Shown: positions 25,208-34,153, counted from the first letter of the stretch. The stretch: DNA of 64,000 nucleotides from Treponema_B putidum (GCF_007830595.1 NZ_VLLD01000014.1); one strand, 5' to 3'. Notes: generated by a model not told the origin, from the sequence alone. A program made the numbers and translations.

Positions 25208-25829
25208 TTAAAATTCCTTTTTCTCATATATTTTAATGCTTAAAAAAATCGAAATGGGAATAGACAAAATAATGAGTGCTGTAATGATTATGGCCGGAGT
25301 AACACTTTTAAGATTTTTTATACAAGTCAAGGGTGCATTTAAATTTTTATTACTAATAAAATAAATGATTAAACCGAATACTATGCCTTTTATAGTATTT
25401 GCTTTTTTGTTGTCAAAGTATTCCAAGGGAATAAATAAGACATTATATAAAAATTGACAAAGTACAAAAATAATAAAAAGCTCTTCCGGTATAGTTATAG
25501 GTCTTTTTAATACGGCAGAAACCGTTATATGCAGAAGCATTGCCGATATCCCGAATAAAAAAATAATAAGATATCGGCTTATAACTATTTGTTTTCGGCT
25601 TACAGGGAGGGAGTTTAATAAGATATCTTCGCCGATATTAATGCCTTCTACTCTGTTAATTTTTGTAGCAGCAGCAAAAACATGTATAGATGTCCAAAAC
25701 GGAAAAAAACAACCCAAAAATATTTCCCATACTTATACCGGGTGCTAGTATTAGTACTGCGATAAGAAAAGGCATAAAAAAACGATCCTCGTTTGCTTTT
25801 CTTATATGTGTTAAAAGTAATTGTCTCAT
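25208..25829 (-). pseudogene. ABC-2-type permease, frameshifted at a T7 run
   Basis: It begins MRQLLLTHIRKANEDRFF at 25829 with a normal frame to ..GNIFGLFF, then shifts at seven T (25709-25703 on the minus strand). With six T the frame continues PFWTSIHVFAAATKINRVEGINIGEDILLNSLPVSRKQIVISRYLI to the end. The whole is parallel to the gene at 25895 (..GEDILLNSLPVSRKEIVISRYLI.., C-terminal SIPxSIFLSIKIYEKKEF). It is a six-helix-type integral membrane protein. The frameshift may be a decay mutation, a sequencing error or slippage at the homopolymer. The 177 bp after lipoprotein B (25031-25207) hold nothing I recognise. Confidence 0.75.
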
Positions 25830-25894
25830 AAAAACTCTTCTTTAAAAATTTGATAAACGAGGAGGATTGTATTTTCACTCCTCCTCGATTTTTA

Positions 25895-26533
25895 TCAAAA
25901 CTCTTTTTTTTCGTATATTTTTATGCTCAAAAAAATGGAAACTGGAATAGACAAAATAATTACTCCAATGAATATCATAATATAAAAAGAATTTTCTTTA
26001 AAAGTATTAAAAAAATTTAAAACATAGATATTTAACTTTTTAATACCTGAAAATACAAAAATAGCCCCCATATATACTAATCCCTTAATAATTTGAGCCT
26101 TGGCAAAACTCAAATATTCTAAAGGAATAAATAAAATATTATATATAAATTGAATTATAAAAAAGTTTATAAAAAATATACTTGATATTTGAAAGGGGTT
26201 TTTAACTAAAAAAGATATTATAAAACTAAATCCCAAGAAGGTACTGATCATTAAAAGACCGAATAAAAGTATAATAAGGTAACGGCTGATAACTATTTCT
26301 TTTCGGCTTACAGGCAGGGAGTTCAATAAAATATCTTCTCCCTGCTTTATACCCTCCTTGCGTTCAACCTTGGTCATCCCCGAAAACAGATGCATGGATA
26401 CAAGATAAGGGAAAAAAAACATCAAAGGATTATTTGTAGCCGCAATGATTATGGGGGATAGTAAAAAAAGGATTATAAAAATTTGTTTGTTATTCTTTAT
26501 TTTTCTTATATGTGTTAAAAGCAATTGTCTCAT
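25895..26533 (-). CDS. ABC-2-type transporter permease
   Basis: A 212-residue membrane protein with about six hydrophobic segments and the soluble signature GEDILLNSLPVSRKEIVISRYL typical of small ABC-2 permeases. The start is the ATG at 26533, preceded by AGGAG; this matches the N-terminus MRQLLLTHIRK of the paralogue. A longer frame to 26572 lacks support. No ATP-binding subunit lies beside it, so the gene is either orphaned or served by a distant ATPase. The upstream side is taken by repeat elements, suggesting the partner was lost. Confidence 0.75.
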   Translation of the reverse strand: MRQLLLTHIRKIKNNKQIFIILFLLSPIIIAATNNPLMFFFPYLVSMHLFSGMTKVERKEGIKQGEDILLNSLPVSRKEIVISRYLIILLFGLLMISTFLGFSFIISFLVKNPFQISSIFFINFFIIQFIYNILFIPLEYLSFAKAQIIKGLVYMGAIFVFSGIKKLNIYVLNFFNTFKENSFYIMIFIGVIILSIPVSIFLSIKIYEKKEF

Positions 26534-26594
26534 AAAAATTCTCCTATAAAAAATTTTTGCAGCAAATATCAATTTGCGAAAAAAGTTTTTTCAC

Positions 26595-26663
26595 GCAGTT
26601 TGTTTACAAACTGCATACAATATCGATAAACAGTGAGGCTGAATTTCTGCCGAACTGTTTATC
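26595..26663. repeat. double-hairpin element with GATAAACAGT arms, copy 1
   Basis: GCAGTTTG..CAAACTGC (26595-26614) is followed by a 10-nt linker and GATAAACAGT (26625-26634) paired with ACTGTTTATC (26654-26663). The inner flanks GAGGC and TGCCGA match the element at 48011, which lies in the opposite orientation; only the loop differs. Confidence 0.8.
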
Positions 26664-26671
26664 ATACCTCC

Positions 26672-26790
26672 CCATTATATTTGTAGGATTTATTTGAAAA
26701 AAATAGTAAGGCTAGAAAAATATTTTTGTAATCGATGCAGTTTTAAAAATTCCTTTACGACCTTTGTGCTCGTTGCGGTTAAATTAAAAA
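26672..26790. repeat. Rpn upstream repeat, copy 3, without its gene
   Basis: This matches 21039-21128 (CCATTATATTTGTA.GATTTA, then the GAAAAAAATAGTA core, then TTGCGGTTAAATTAAAAAA) in the same orientation. That orientation would serve a leftward Rpn gene, but the hairpin element at 26595 occupies the place where the gene would start. It is likely a deleted Rpn locus. Confidence 0.6.
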
Positions 26791-27099
26791 ACTTGCTCTT
26801 ACAAAAATGCAGTAAGTGTGATATAATCTAAGGAGGTTTGCTATGAGTACTTCAAATAGAAAATACAAAGACTCAGTGTTCGTAGACCTTTTTAGTGAAG
26901 ACGAAAAGGCAAAGGAAAACTTTTTATCGCTTTATAATGCCTTGCACGGTACGAATCTACAGCTTTCTTGTCCTGTAGAAAATATAAGACTTGATAATGT
27001 CATATATATGAACATAATAAACGATGTTTCCTGCCTTGTAGATGGTAAAATTATCGTATTAGCTGAACATCAGTCAACTATAAATGAGAATATGCCCAG

Positions 27100-27160
27100 T
27101 CAAGGAATGTACTTCCGTGTACATTCCTTGACTTCGAGTTTTAGGCTTACAGCCTAAAAC
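27100..27160. repeat. double-hairpin element inside the broken Rpn gene
   Basis: TCAAGGAATGTAC (27100-27112) pairs with 27119-27131, then GTTTTAGGCT (27138-27147) pairs with AGCCTAAAAC (27151-27160). On the minus strand it reads conserved hairpin, TCGAAG linker, variable hairpin with loop ACGGAA, as at 15921-15982. Confidence 0.8.
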
Positions 27161-27224
27161 ATCGTGTACTTGCGGCTTTTACAGTGTACGTGCCGTAGTG
27201 CCGTAACCTTAATTAAAGAAGACC

Positions 27225-27330
27225 GGGTTCTTAGGACGGAGCCCTAAGCAGTGCGGGAAGAAGAGAGAGGGTTTTAGGGAGAGAGAGGAAACCTTGCTCT
27301 GAACGAGGTGTCCTCTCTCTCCCTAAGAGA
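27225..27330. repeat. GGGTTCTTAGG palindromic element, copy C
   Basis: It opens with GGGTTCTTAGG and GCCCTAAGC, then TTAGGGAGAGAGAGGA (27274-27289) perfectly complementary to 27311-27326, with CCTTGCTCTGA between. The TGCTCTGA..GTGTnCTCTC segment matches the leader region at 21568. It lies inside the interrupted Rpn gene. Confidence 0.75.
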
Positions 27331-27653
27331 GCGGCTTTACCAATGCGGTAAAGATATGTATAGAAAAAGGCATATTAAGAGAATACTTACAGCGAAAATC
27401 ACGGGAGGTAATAAATATGTTAGTAGCAGAATACGATTACGATACGGACATCGCAGTACAGAGGGAAGAAAGTTTAAGGATTGGCATACAGCAAGGCTTT
27501 GCCGACGGTTCGTACCAAACAAAACTTGAAACGGCAAAAAACTTAATCGGGTTAAGATTGTCAATTGAAGATATAGCACAAGCTACCGGTCTCAGTAAAG
27601 AAGAAGTGGAAGCGATTAATTAATTGGTAATGAGTAATTCCCTCTAATTCCTT

Positions 27654-27682
27654 TTGACAAAGATTTATAATGAGGATATAAT
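27654..27682 (+). promoter_or_regulatory. sigma70 promoter of the sigma54 activator gene (leaderless)
   Basis: TTGACA (27654-27659), 17 bp, TATAAT (27677-27682); the ATG follows 8 nt later. A TTG codon at 27682 overlaps the -10 box and so cannot be the start. Confidence 0.75.
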
Positions 27683-27690
27683 TGCAGTGT

Positions 27691-29232
27691 ATGAATAAGG
27701 CTATATCCGTTTTAAATAAAAGCAATCCCATCTCTGCCGAGCAAGTATTGGAGCTTATTCTTGAGGCTTTAAGAGAGCTGGTCGATTATGAGCTTGCCGT
27801 TGTGATGGGCTTTGAAGATAAAAATGTTCTAAGGGTAAGAAAGGCCATAGGTCCGCTTTCTTCAAAATTACTGGACGATTTTACGATTAACTTAAATATG
27901 CGCAAAGACATCGCCCGAATTTTAGATGAACGAAAGGTTTTTTTGTTTGATGAAAATATTCCCCATGTCGACACCTATGACGAAATAATGAAGCTGCCCG
28001 AAAATCATTCTTGTTTGGTGGCACCCCTTTACATAGGAGATAAGGCCATCGGAATGATGACCTTGGATCATAGAATGTGTTCCCGATTTACGCCTGAAAT
28101 CGTGCGTTTTATATCTACAATTTCAAAACTTATTTCCGTTGCCTTGGTTCAAACGGATGCCTCCCAATCCCTTATTAAAAAAACCGAAAGCCTCTTGCTG
28201 GAACGAAATGTTTTGCTCACCGCTTCGACAAATGTTTTTAAGGATATGGTCGGTTCTTCCCGGGCTTGGACTACGGTTTTAGATTCGATAAAGCTTGTTG
28301 CTGCCTCTGATGTGCCGGTTTTAATTTCGGGAGAAACGGGAACGGGAAAAGAACAGGCAGCCCGCACCATTCACAGGCTTTCCAACAGGGCCGAAAAACC
28401 CTTTGTGCCTGTAAACTGTTCTGCCCTTGTGCAGAGCCTTGCCGAAAGTGAAATCTTCGGGCATGAGAAAGGTGCCTTTTCGGGGGCTGCGGCCTTGCGG
28501 AAGGGGCGGTTTGAACTTGCTGACGGCGGAACCCTCTTTTTGGACGAGGTAGGAGATTTGCCCTTTGATTTACAGCCCAAACTTTTGCGTGTTCTTCAAG
28601 ACGGAAAATTCGAGCGTGTCGGCGGTGAAAAGCCTGTTTCTGTGGATGTGCGCATAATAGCCGCAACCAATGTCGATTTGGCCGAGGCTGTTTCTATGGG
28701 GCGCTTCCGTGAAGACCTGCTTTACAGGCTGGACGTTTTCCCGCTAAGGCTTCCGCCTTTAAGGGATCGTGATGACGACACAGCCCTTTTAGCCGAGCAT
28801 TTTATTTCGGATATACGCAAAAGGAAGGGTTTTGAAAACACGAGCCTTTCGATGGCTGCAATCGAAAAACTTATGTCTATGCCTTGGCATGGAAATGTAC
28901 GCGAGCTTAAAAATGTTGTAGAGCGGGCTGCAATTCTTTCGCAAGGCGGAGAAATCCCTGCGGAACACTTGGTGCCGGGAACAAGAGAATTCTACATTTC
29001 AAACGCTGCCAAAAAAAAGCCCCTAAAGCCTGCCGTAAATAAGGAGGCCGAAAAAGATAAGGTTTTGCCTGAAGATATTAAACCTTTTGATGAGGCTCAA
29101 ACCGAGATTATTCAAAAAGCTCTTTCAGCCTCAAACGGAAAAATTTACGGCAAAGACGGAGCCGCCGCCCTTTTAAACCTAAAACCGGGAACCCTTCAAA
29201 GCAAGATGAAAAAGCTGGGAATTAAGTATTAG
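27691..29232 (+). CDS. sigma54-dependent transcriptional activator with GAF domain
   Basis: A 513-residue regulator: N-terminal GAF-type sensor (about 10-165), AAA+ domain (about 185-425) with Walker A GETGTGKE, the sigma54-contacting loop as GAFSGA, Walker B GGTLFLDEVGDL and R-finger region REDLLYRLDVFPLRLPPLR, then a Fis-type helix-turn-helix at the C-terminus (AALLNLKPGTLQSKMKKLG). It should act at -24/-12 promoters elsewhere; none is obvious in this window. The usual GAFTGA has serine in place of threonine. The start is the ATG 8 nt after the -10 box. It is followed by a strong terminator. Confidence 0.88.
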   Translation: MNKAISVLNKSNPISAEQVLELILEALRELVDYELAVVMGFEDKNVLRVRKAIGPLSSKLLDDFTINLNMRKDIARILDERKVFLFDENIPHVDTYDEIMKLPENHSCLVAPLYIGDKAIGMMTLDHRMCSRFTPEIVRFISTISKLISVALVQTDASQSLIKKTESLLLERNVLLTASTNVFKDMVGSSRAWTTVLDSIKLVAASDVPVLISGETGTGKEQAARTIHRLSNRAEKPFVPVNCSALVQSLAESEIFGHEKGAFSGAAALRKGRFELADGGTLFLDEVGDLPFDLQPKLLRVLQDGKFERVGGEKPVSVDVRIIAATNVDLAEAVSMGRFREDLLYRLDVFPLRLPPLRDRDDDTALLAEHFISDIRKRKGFENTSLSMAAIEKLMSMPWHGNVRELKNVVERAAILSQGGEIPAEHLVPGTREFYISNAAKKKPLKPAVNKEAEKDKVLPEDIKPFDEAQTEIIQKALSASNGKIYGKDGAAALLNLKPGTLQSKMKKLGIKY

Positions 29233-29240
29233 GGCATAAA

Positions 29241-29292
29241 AAAAGCCGATTAAGTTATCTTGTTTATATACAAGATTACTTAATCGGCTTTT
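29241..29292. terminator. bidirectional intrinsic terminator
   Basis: AAAAGCCGATTAAGT (29241-29255) pairs with 29278-29292, extended inward by ATCTTGT..ACAAGAT. T runs follow on both strands (seven T on the minus strand). It serves the activator gene and the convergent tRNA genes. Confidence 0.9.
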
Positions 29293-29294
29293 AG

Positions 29295-29368
29295 CGGGAC
29301 CGGAGGGACTCGAACCCCCTACCTACTGCTTAGAAGGCAGTTGCTCTATCCTGATGAGCTACGATCCC
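29295..29368 (-). tRNA. tRNA-Arg(TCT)
   Basis: It folds as a cloverleaf: acceptor GGGATCG with CGGTCCC, anticodon stem ACTGC with loop CTTCTAA giving anticodon TCT, T-arm GGGGGTTCGAGTCCCTC. The 3' CCA is not encoded. It is 13 bp downstream of tRNA-Pro and ends at a terminator. Confidence 0.93.
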
Positions 29369-29381
29369 AAGGTTTTAAGGA

Positions 29382-29454
29382 TCGGGATGGAGGGATTTGA
29401 ACCCCCGATCTTCTGGTCCCAAACCAGACGCCTTAGCCCCTAGGCTACATCCCG
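29382..29454 (-). tRNA. tRNA-Pro(TGG)
   Basis: Cloverleaf with acceptor CGGGATG and CATCCCG, anticodon stem TCTGG/CCAGA around TTTGGGA (anticodon TGG), T-loop TTCAAAT, discriminator A, no encoded CCA. It is transcribed first in a two-tRNA unit. Confidence 0.93.
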
Positions 29455-29466
29455 ATGCGAGTGAAC

Positions 29467-29495
29467 ATAATACGCAAAACCGGAATGAATGTCAA
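29467..29495 (-). promoter_or_regulatory. promoter of the tRNA-Pro/tRNA-Arg unit
   Basis: TTGACA (29495-29490), 17 bp, TATTAT (29472-29467), 12 bp before the tRNA-Pro 5' end. Confidence 0.75.
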
Positions 29496-29513
29496 GGCCT
29501 TGGGGCAAAGGTT

Positions 29514-30143
29514 TTATAATTTGATTTTTACACCAAGTCTCCCATTTATAGATTTAGCTAAATCAGGCATATTAGATGATGAAATATCTCCCGAAGAAGT
29601 ATTATCACCGATTTTTGTTGACCACTTACCGGATACGGGTTTATAGTATGTATCCGAAATACCGGCATACATTCCGATTTTATTGGTAAACATAAATGAA
29701 GCTGTAAGATTGATGCCTGCTCCTATGTTAAAGAATTTATGAGTGGTACTAGCACTTCCTGATGCCCAGTTGAATACTGAGCCGCCGAATGCCAGGCCGC
29801 CTCCTAAAAAGAGATCAAAGACGTTTCCGGGTTTAAATATATAGCCTACACCAAGCATTGTATCATTTACAAAGGTGCTGTTAAAAGCAAAAGTCGTGTT
29901 TGCAAAGACAGCCCAGTTTTTTGGAAGGGGATAAGAGATTCCCAGATTAACCCCGAATAAGCCTTTTGATTTTATCCCTTGATACTTAAAACCGTCCGAT
30001 TTGGTATTATTGCTAAACGTGTGCAATTGATGATTTGTATAAGCCGCTCCGGCTTCCAAATTTAAACCCTTTGATTTTGCCGTCAGCATACCTGTAAAAA
30101 CCAAGGCAAAAACAAGACAAACAAAAACTATTTTTCTGTTCAT
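29514..30143 (-). CDS. predicted outer-membrane beta-barrel protein
   Basis: A 209-residue protein with a cleavable signal peptide (MNRKIVFVCLVFALVFTGMLTA). It is followed by alternating hydrophobic strands typical of a small beta-barrel (GVNLGISYPLPKNWAVFANTTFAF, LFLGGGLAFGGSVF, KIGMYAGISDTYY) and a C-terminal strand LGVKIKL. The function is unknown. GAGGAATTTT precedes the ATG. A long C-terminal overlap with a plus-strand frame is a shadow. Confidence 0.7.
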   Translation of the reverse strand: MNRKIVFVCLVFALVFTGMLTAKSKGLNLEAGAAYTNHQLHTFSNNTKSDGFKYQGIKSKGLFGVNLGISYPLPKNWAVFANTTFAFNSTFVNDTMLGVGYIFKPGNVFDLFLGGGLAFGGSVFNWASGSASTTHKFFNIGAGINLTASFMFTNKIGMYAGISDTYYKPVSGKWSTKIGDNTSSGDISSSNMPDLAKSINGRLGVKIKL

Positions 30144-30233
30144 AAAATTCCTCCAAATGAGTAAAATTGTATTATAAAATACTTATATTGTTTCCAAGTA
30201 TCCAATAATTCTTAAAAATAGTCAAGCTGTACA

Positions 30234-32228
30234 TTAAATGTTTATCGAAAACTTTTTTTTCATACGGCTGAAGATATCGGCGATGCGTTCTTCTTCGGCT
30301 TGGGCATCGGGCTCGTGGTATTCGACAAGGTCGGAAGGAATTTCGTCCAAAAAGGGAGAAGGGGTACATTCGGCTATGCCGCCCTGCTTCCGTCTTTGCT
30401 TGCAGCTTGTGATAAAAAGTTTTTGTTGAGCTCTTGTGATGGCGACATAAAAAAGGCGGCGCTCTTCTTCGACGTCTCCGTCATTTTCTTCGACACTCCT
30501 TGCATGGGGGATAAGGCCGTCTTCCGCTCCCGCAATAAAGACCACGGGAAATTCCAGACCCTTTGAGGAATGAATGGTCATAATGTTTACCTCGCCCTTT
30601 TCTTCTTCGGTATCGTCACGGGTTAAAAGAGTAATGCGGTTAAGATAATCGTAAAGGCTTCCGTCCCAGTTGTCGGGATTATTTTCCCAATCATCCATCG
30701 AGTGCAAAAAACTTTCTATATTCATCATTTTAAATTGAGCTGCCTTTTCACTTTTTTGGTATTCGGTGATAAGGTATTCGTTATAGGCGATGTCGTCCAA
30801 GAGCTTTCTAACCTTTTGAGCAAGACCCTTCCCCGAAAGAAGCTGTGTGCGGTGTGAACTTATAAGCTCGGCAAATTCTTTTAAGTCATCGATGCTCTTC
30901 CCCCTCATATCTTCAGGCGGGTTTTCAAGAAGAAGGCGGATTGAAGTCCTCATTGAACAAGAATTTTCCGTTGCGAGGGTGGAAAGGGTTTCAAGTGTTT
31001 TTTTGCCTATGCCTCGCCTTGGAGTATTTATAATGCGCAAAAGATTTACGTCATCGTCGGGGTTTGCAATAACACGTAAATAGCTTATAAGGTCTTTTAT
31101 TTCCTTCCGCTGAAAAAAACTTGTTCCCCCCGACATCCTATACGGAATGTTTACTTCCAAAAAAGATTCTTCCAAGGGGCGGCTTAAACTGTTGGCACGG
31201 ATTAAAACTCCGAAGTCGGAATACTTAAAGCCTTCTCTTTGTTTTAAGCTTAAAATCATGTCCGAAATAAAATCGGCTTCCGCTGCCTCGTTTTCGGGAA
31301 TAAAAATTTCGATGGGGCGGCCGGAATCTTTTTCGGACCAAAGAGCTTTTACCTTGCGGTTTAGGTTATGAGAAATAACACCGTTTGCGGCAGCCAAAAT
31401 TGTCCCTGTTGAGCGGTAGTTTTGTTCAAGTTTTATTTCAATCATTTCGGGAAAGTCTTTTTCAAAGTTGCGTATATTTTCAAAACTGGCACCCCGCCAA
31501 GAATAAATAGATTGATCGTCATCGCCTACTACACAGATATTTTTATCGGCGATGAGCTTCATAAAATTATATTGCTGTGTGCTGGTATCCTGAAATTCGT
31601 CAACCATTATGTATCGGTATCTGTCCCGATACTCAGCCAAGACTTCGGGGTGTTCTTTAAATATTTTTATAGGAAGCATTATAAGGTCATCAAAGTCTAC
31701 TGCATTATAAAGTTTAAGGCCTTCCTGATATTCTTTATAAAGAGCCTTGTAAGAATCATGTTCGTCCGTCCAATCCTTTCTTCCCATTTTTATATTGGAA
31801 AAAAGAATGCCTACCTTGTAAACATCCAATGCATCCGCCGAAAATTTAAGCTCTCTTCCGCATTCTTTAATCAGTTGATTGCGGTCGGTTTCGTCATAAA
31901 TGCTGAAATTGCTCCTCCAGCCGATTTTGTCGATATGGGAACGCAGAACCTTAACTCCAAAGGCGTGAAAGGTGCTGACAGTCAGGTTTTGAAGTTTTTT
32001 GCCGGTAAGCTCTTTTACCCGATCAGCCATTTCCTTAGCAGCCTTGTTGGTAAAGGTAAGAGCCAAAATCTGAGACTGAGGAATTCCCTTGTCGAGCATA
32101 TGTGCAATTCTAAAAGTGATAACGCGTGTTTTCCCCGAACCGGCTCCGGCTATTATAAGCACGGGTCCGTTAACCGTCGTAACGGCTTTAAACTGTTCGG
32201 GATTAAGGCCTTCAGTAAATTCATTCAT
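30234..32228 (-). CDS. UvrD/PcrA/Rep-type superfamily 1A DNA helicase
   Basis: A 3'-5' helicase of 664 residues, the normal size for Rep/PcrA. Motifs in order: Q-motif LNPEQFKAV, Walker A AGAGSGKTR (about 30), MVDEFQDT (II), GDDDQSIYSWRGA (III), LEQNYRS (IV), VNIMTIHSSKGLEF (V) and RRLFYVAITRAQ (VI). It acts in nucleotide-excision and mismatch repair or replication-fork clearance. Which of the three subtypes it is cannot be settled from motifs alone. It follows mnmG by 23 bp. Confidence 0.93.
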   Translation of the reverse strand: MNEFTEGLNPEQFKAVTTVNGPVLIIAGAGSGKTRVITFRIAHMLDKGIPQSQILALTFTNKAAKEMADRVKELTGKKLQNLTVSTFHAFGVKVLRSHIDKIGWRSNFSIYDETDRNQLIKECGRELKFSADALDVYKVGILFSNIKMGRKDWTDEHDSYKALYKEYQEGLKLYNAVDFDDLIMLPIKIFKEHPEVLAEYRDRYRYIMVDEFQDTSTQQYNFMKLIADKNICVVGDDDQSIYSWRGASFENIRNFEKDFPEMIEIKLEQNYRSTGTILAAANGVISHNLNRKVKALWSEKDSGRPIEIFIPENEAAEADFISDMILSLKQREGFKYSDFGVLIRANSLSRPLEESFLEVNIPYRMSGGTSFFQRKEIKDLISYLRVIANPDDDVNLLRIINTPRRGIGKKTLETLSTLATENSCSMRTSIRLLLENPPEDMRGKSIDDLKEFAELISSHRTQLLSGKGLAQKVRKLLDDIAYNEYLITEYQKSEKAAQFKMMNIESFLHSMDDWENNPDNWDGSLYDYLNRITLLTRDDTEEEKGEVNIMTIHSSKGLEFPVVFIAGAEDGLIPHARSVEENDGDVEEERRLFYVAITRAQQKLFITSCKQRRKQGGIAECTPSPFLDEIPSDLVEYHEPDAQAEEERIADIFSRMKKKFSINI

Positions 32229-32251
32229 AATGCTTTATTTGTTTCCCCTAT

Positions 32252-34138
32252 TTACAATAGAATAGACAATAACATTATATCCGAGGGCCTAATCCCCCTA
32301 ATCCGGCTTGCCTGACCTATGGTTTCGGGGCGCACTTCTTTTAGGCGGGTACGCGACTCGGTAGAAAGGCCCGAAACGGCATCATAATCAAAATCGGCAG
32401 GAATTTTAGTGTTTTCCATACGCTTGACCTTGGCTATCTTCCTGTTTTGAACGGCTATGTAGTGTTCATACCTTATTTCAAGCTCGGCCGATTCTAAAAG
32501 TTCTGCGCTGTAAGCCTTAGAATTTTCATCTATTGAGCATATACATTCAAGGGAAACTTGAGGGTCATGGAGGGCATCGGCAAGGCTCTTCCCGATATGG
32601 TTTTTAAGTTCGGGGTTTTCTGCAATGAGTTCCCTCGTAATCTTTATATCCTTCCATAGAGATATTATTTTTTCTTTGGTTAAAAGTTTTTCCTTTAGGC
32701 GGTCAGAAGCCTCCTTAGTTTGAAGCCCTATTTGATAAGCCCTTTCCGTGAGCCTTTCGTCGGCTGTGTCATGCCTCAGGTTCAACCTGTACTCTGCACG
32801 GGCTGTAAACATCCGGTAAGGCTCATCCACTCCCTGAGTTACAAGGTCGTCTATCATAACGCCTATGTAGGCCTCATCCCTCTTTAACACAAATGGAACA
32901 TATTTTTCGTCCTTAAATTTTAGAGAACGCGAAAAAAGAGCTGCGTTTATACCGGCGATTATGCCCTGACCTCCGGCTTCTTCATAGCCTGAGGTTCCGT
33001 TTATCTGTCCTGCCAAAAAGAGGCCTTCAATACGGCGGGTTTGAAGACCCGATGAAAGTTGGATCGGCGAAACATAGGCATAGTCTACGGCATAGGCGGG
33101 GCGGGTGATAATTACCTCCTTAAAGCACGGAATGGTTCTTATCATTCTGTCCTGCACGTCTTCGGGAAGGGAGGAAGAAAGCCCGTTTATATAAAGCTCT
33201 TCCGTGTTTAAGCCTTCCGGTTCTATATAGACATGGTGGCGGTCCCTTTCGGGGAATTTTTTAATCTTATCTTCGATGGAGGGGCAGTAGCGGGCTCCAG
33301 TCCCCGTGATTCTACCTGAAAAAAGAGCTGCCCTGTGAAGGTTTTCCCTTATTATATCATGGGTTTCCTGATTGGTGTGTGTTATATAGCATTTTGCATA
33401 GGGCCTATGTATTTCCGCATTTGAAAAAGAAAAGGGGCGCATAATCTCATCGGCTTCCTGCTCTTCGGTAAGGGAGGAATCGAAGGAGCGGCGAAGGATA
33501 CGCATGGGTGTTCCCGTTTTAAGCCTGCCCACTGTAAAGCCCTTCTTTGCAAGGGCGGAGCCTAGCCCTATGGCAGCTCTTTCGCCAAGCCTTCCGTCGG
33601 GAGATTCGTATTCGCCTATGTAAATTCTGCCTTCCATAAAGGTGCCGGTTGCAAGGACTACCGCCTTAGCCGAAAATTCCCTCCCTCTTTCCGTCTTTAC
33701 ATATTGAACGCATCCCTTTTCTACATAGCCCGACTCATTTGTATTTGAGGAAACTATATCGATAACGGTGTCCTGAAAAACATGGAGGTTCTTTTCAAGC
33801 TCTATTGCGTGCTTTGCCAGCTGAGAATAAAGGAATTTGTCAGCTTGAACCCGCGGCGCCTGAACTGCCGGCCCTCGGCTCTTGTTTAAGAGCCTGTATT
33901 GAATCATCGAGGCGTCTGCGAGTTTCCCCATTTCTCCGCCTAGGGCATCTATCTCGCGGACTATGTTTCCCTTAGAGATGCCGCCTATCGAAGGATTGCA
34001 TGAAAGGCGGCCTGTACTGTCAAGAGTCTGGGTAATCAGCAGGACAGCTTCCCCCATTCTGGCGGAAGCTAAGGCGGCTTCAATGCCTGCATGTCCTGCT
34101 CCTACGACGATTACATCATAATCTGAAAATCTATACAT
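32252..34138 (-). CDS. mnmG: tRNA uridine-34 carboxymethylaminomethyl enzyme, FAD subunit
   Basis: A 628-residue MnmG (GidA). With MnmE it builds the cmnm5/cmnm group on U34 of tRNAs read at two-codon boxes. The FAD-binding VVGAGHAGIEAALASARMG is at the N-terminus, SCNPSIGGISKGNIVREIDALGG is a family signature (about 48-70), and SGYEEAGGQGIIAGINAA lies near 370. The partner mnmE is in this window at 57613. It lies between an M18 peptidase gene and the helicase on the same strand. Confidence 0.96.
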   Translation of the reverse strand: MYRFSDYDVIVVGAGHAGIEAALASARMGEAVLLITQTLDSTGRLSCNPSIGGISKGNIVREIDALGGEMGKLADASMIQYRLLNKSRGPAVQAPRVQADKFLYSQLAKHAIELEKNLHVFQDTVIDIVSSNTNESGYVEKGCVQYVKTERGREFSAKAVVLATGTFMEGRIYIGEYESPDGRLGERAAIGLGSALAKKGFTVGRLKTGTPMRILRRSFDSSLTEEQEADEIMRPFSFSNAEIHRPYAKCYITHTNQETHDIIRENLHRAALFSGRITGTGARYCPSIEDKIKKFPERDRHHVYIEPEGLNTEELYINGLSSSLPEDVQDRMIRTIPCFKEVIITRPAYAVDYAYVSPIQLSSGLQTRRIEGLFLAGQINGTSGYEEAGGQGIIAGINAALFSRSLKFKDEKYVPFVLKRDEAYIGVMIDDLVTQGVDEPYRMFTARAEYRLNLRHDTADERLTERAYQIGLQTKEASDRLKEKLLTKEKIISLWKDIKITRELIAENPELKNHIGKSLADALHDPQVSLECICSIDENSKAYSAELLESAELEIRYEHYIAVQNRKIAKVKRMENTKIPADFDYDAVSGLSTESRTRLKEVRPETIGQASRIRGIRPSDIMLLSILL

Positions 34139-34153
34139 TTACTTGTAAAACTC

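Larger units (their letters stand above)
26843..27623 (+). pseudogene. Rpn-family nuclease/transposase gene interrupted by repeats
   Basis: The N-terminal part (26843 to about 27090: NRKYKDSVFVDLFSEDEKAK.., IILAEHQSTINENMP-type core) is normal for Rpn proteins. Translation then enters palindromic repeat DNA and stops at 27157. The C-terminal part resumes at about 27335 (AVKICIEKGILREYLQRKSREVINML then ..GLSKEEVEAIN, ending 27623). About 245 bp of repeats replace the middle. Upstream are TTACAA (26799), 17 bp, TATAAT (26822-26827) and AAGGAGG, so the 5' part is probably still expressed. Confidence 0.8.

Noticed and set aside
16282..27623. prophage or conjugative element
   Set aside because: No integrase, capsid, portal, relaxase or attachment repeats are visible; the region is explained by surface genes, Rpn copies and palindromes.
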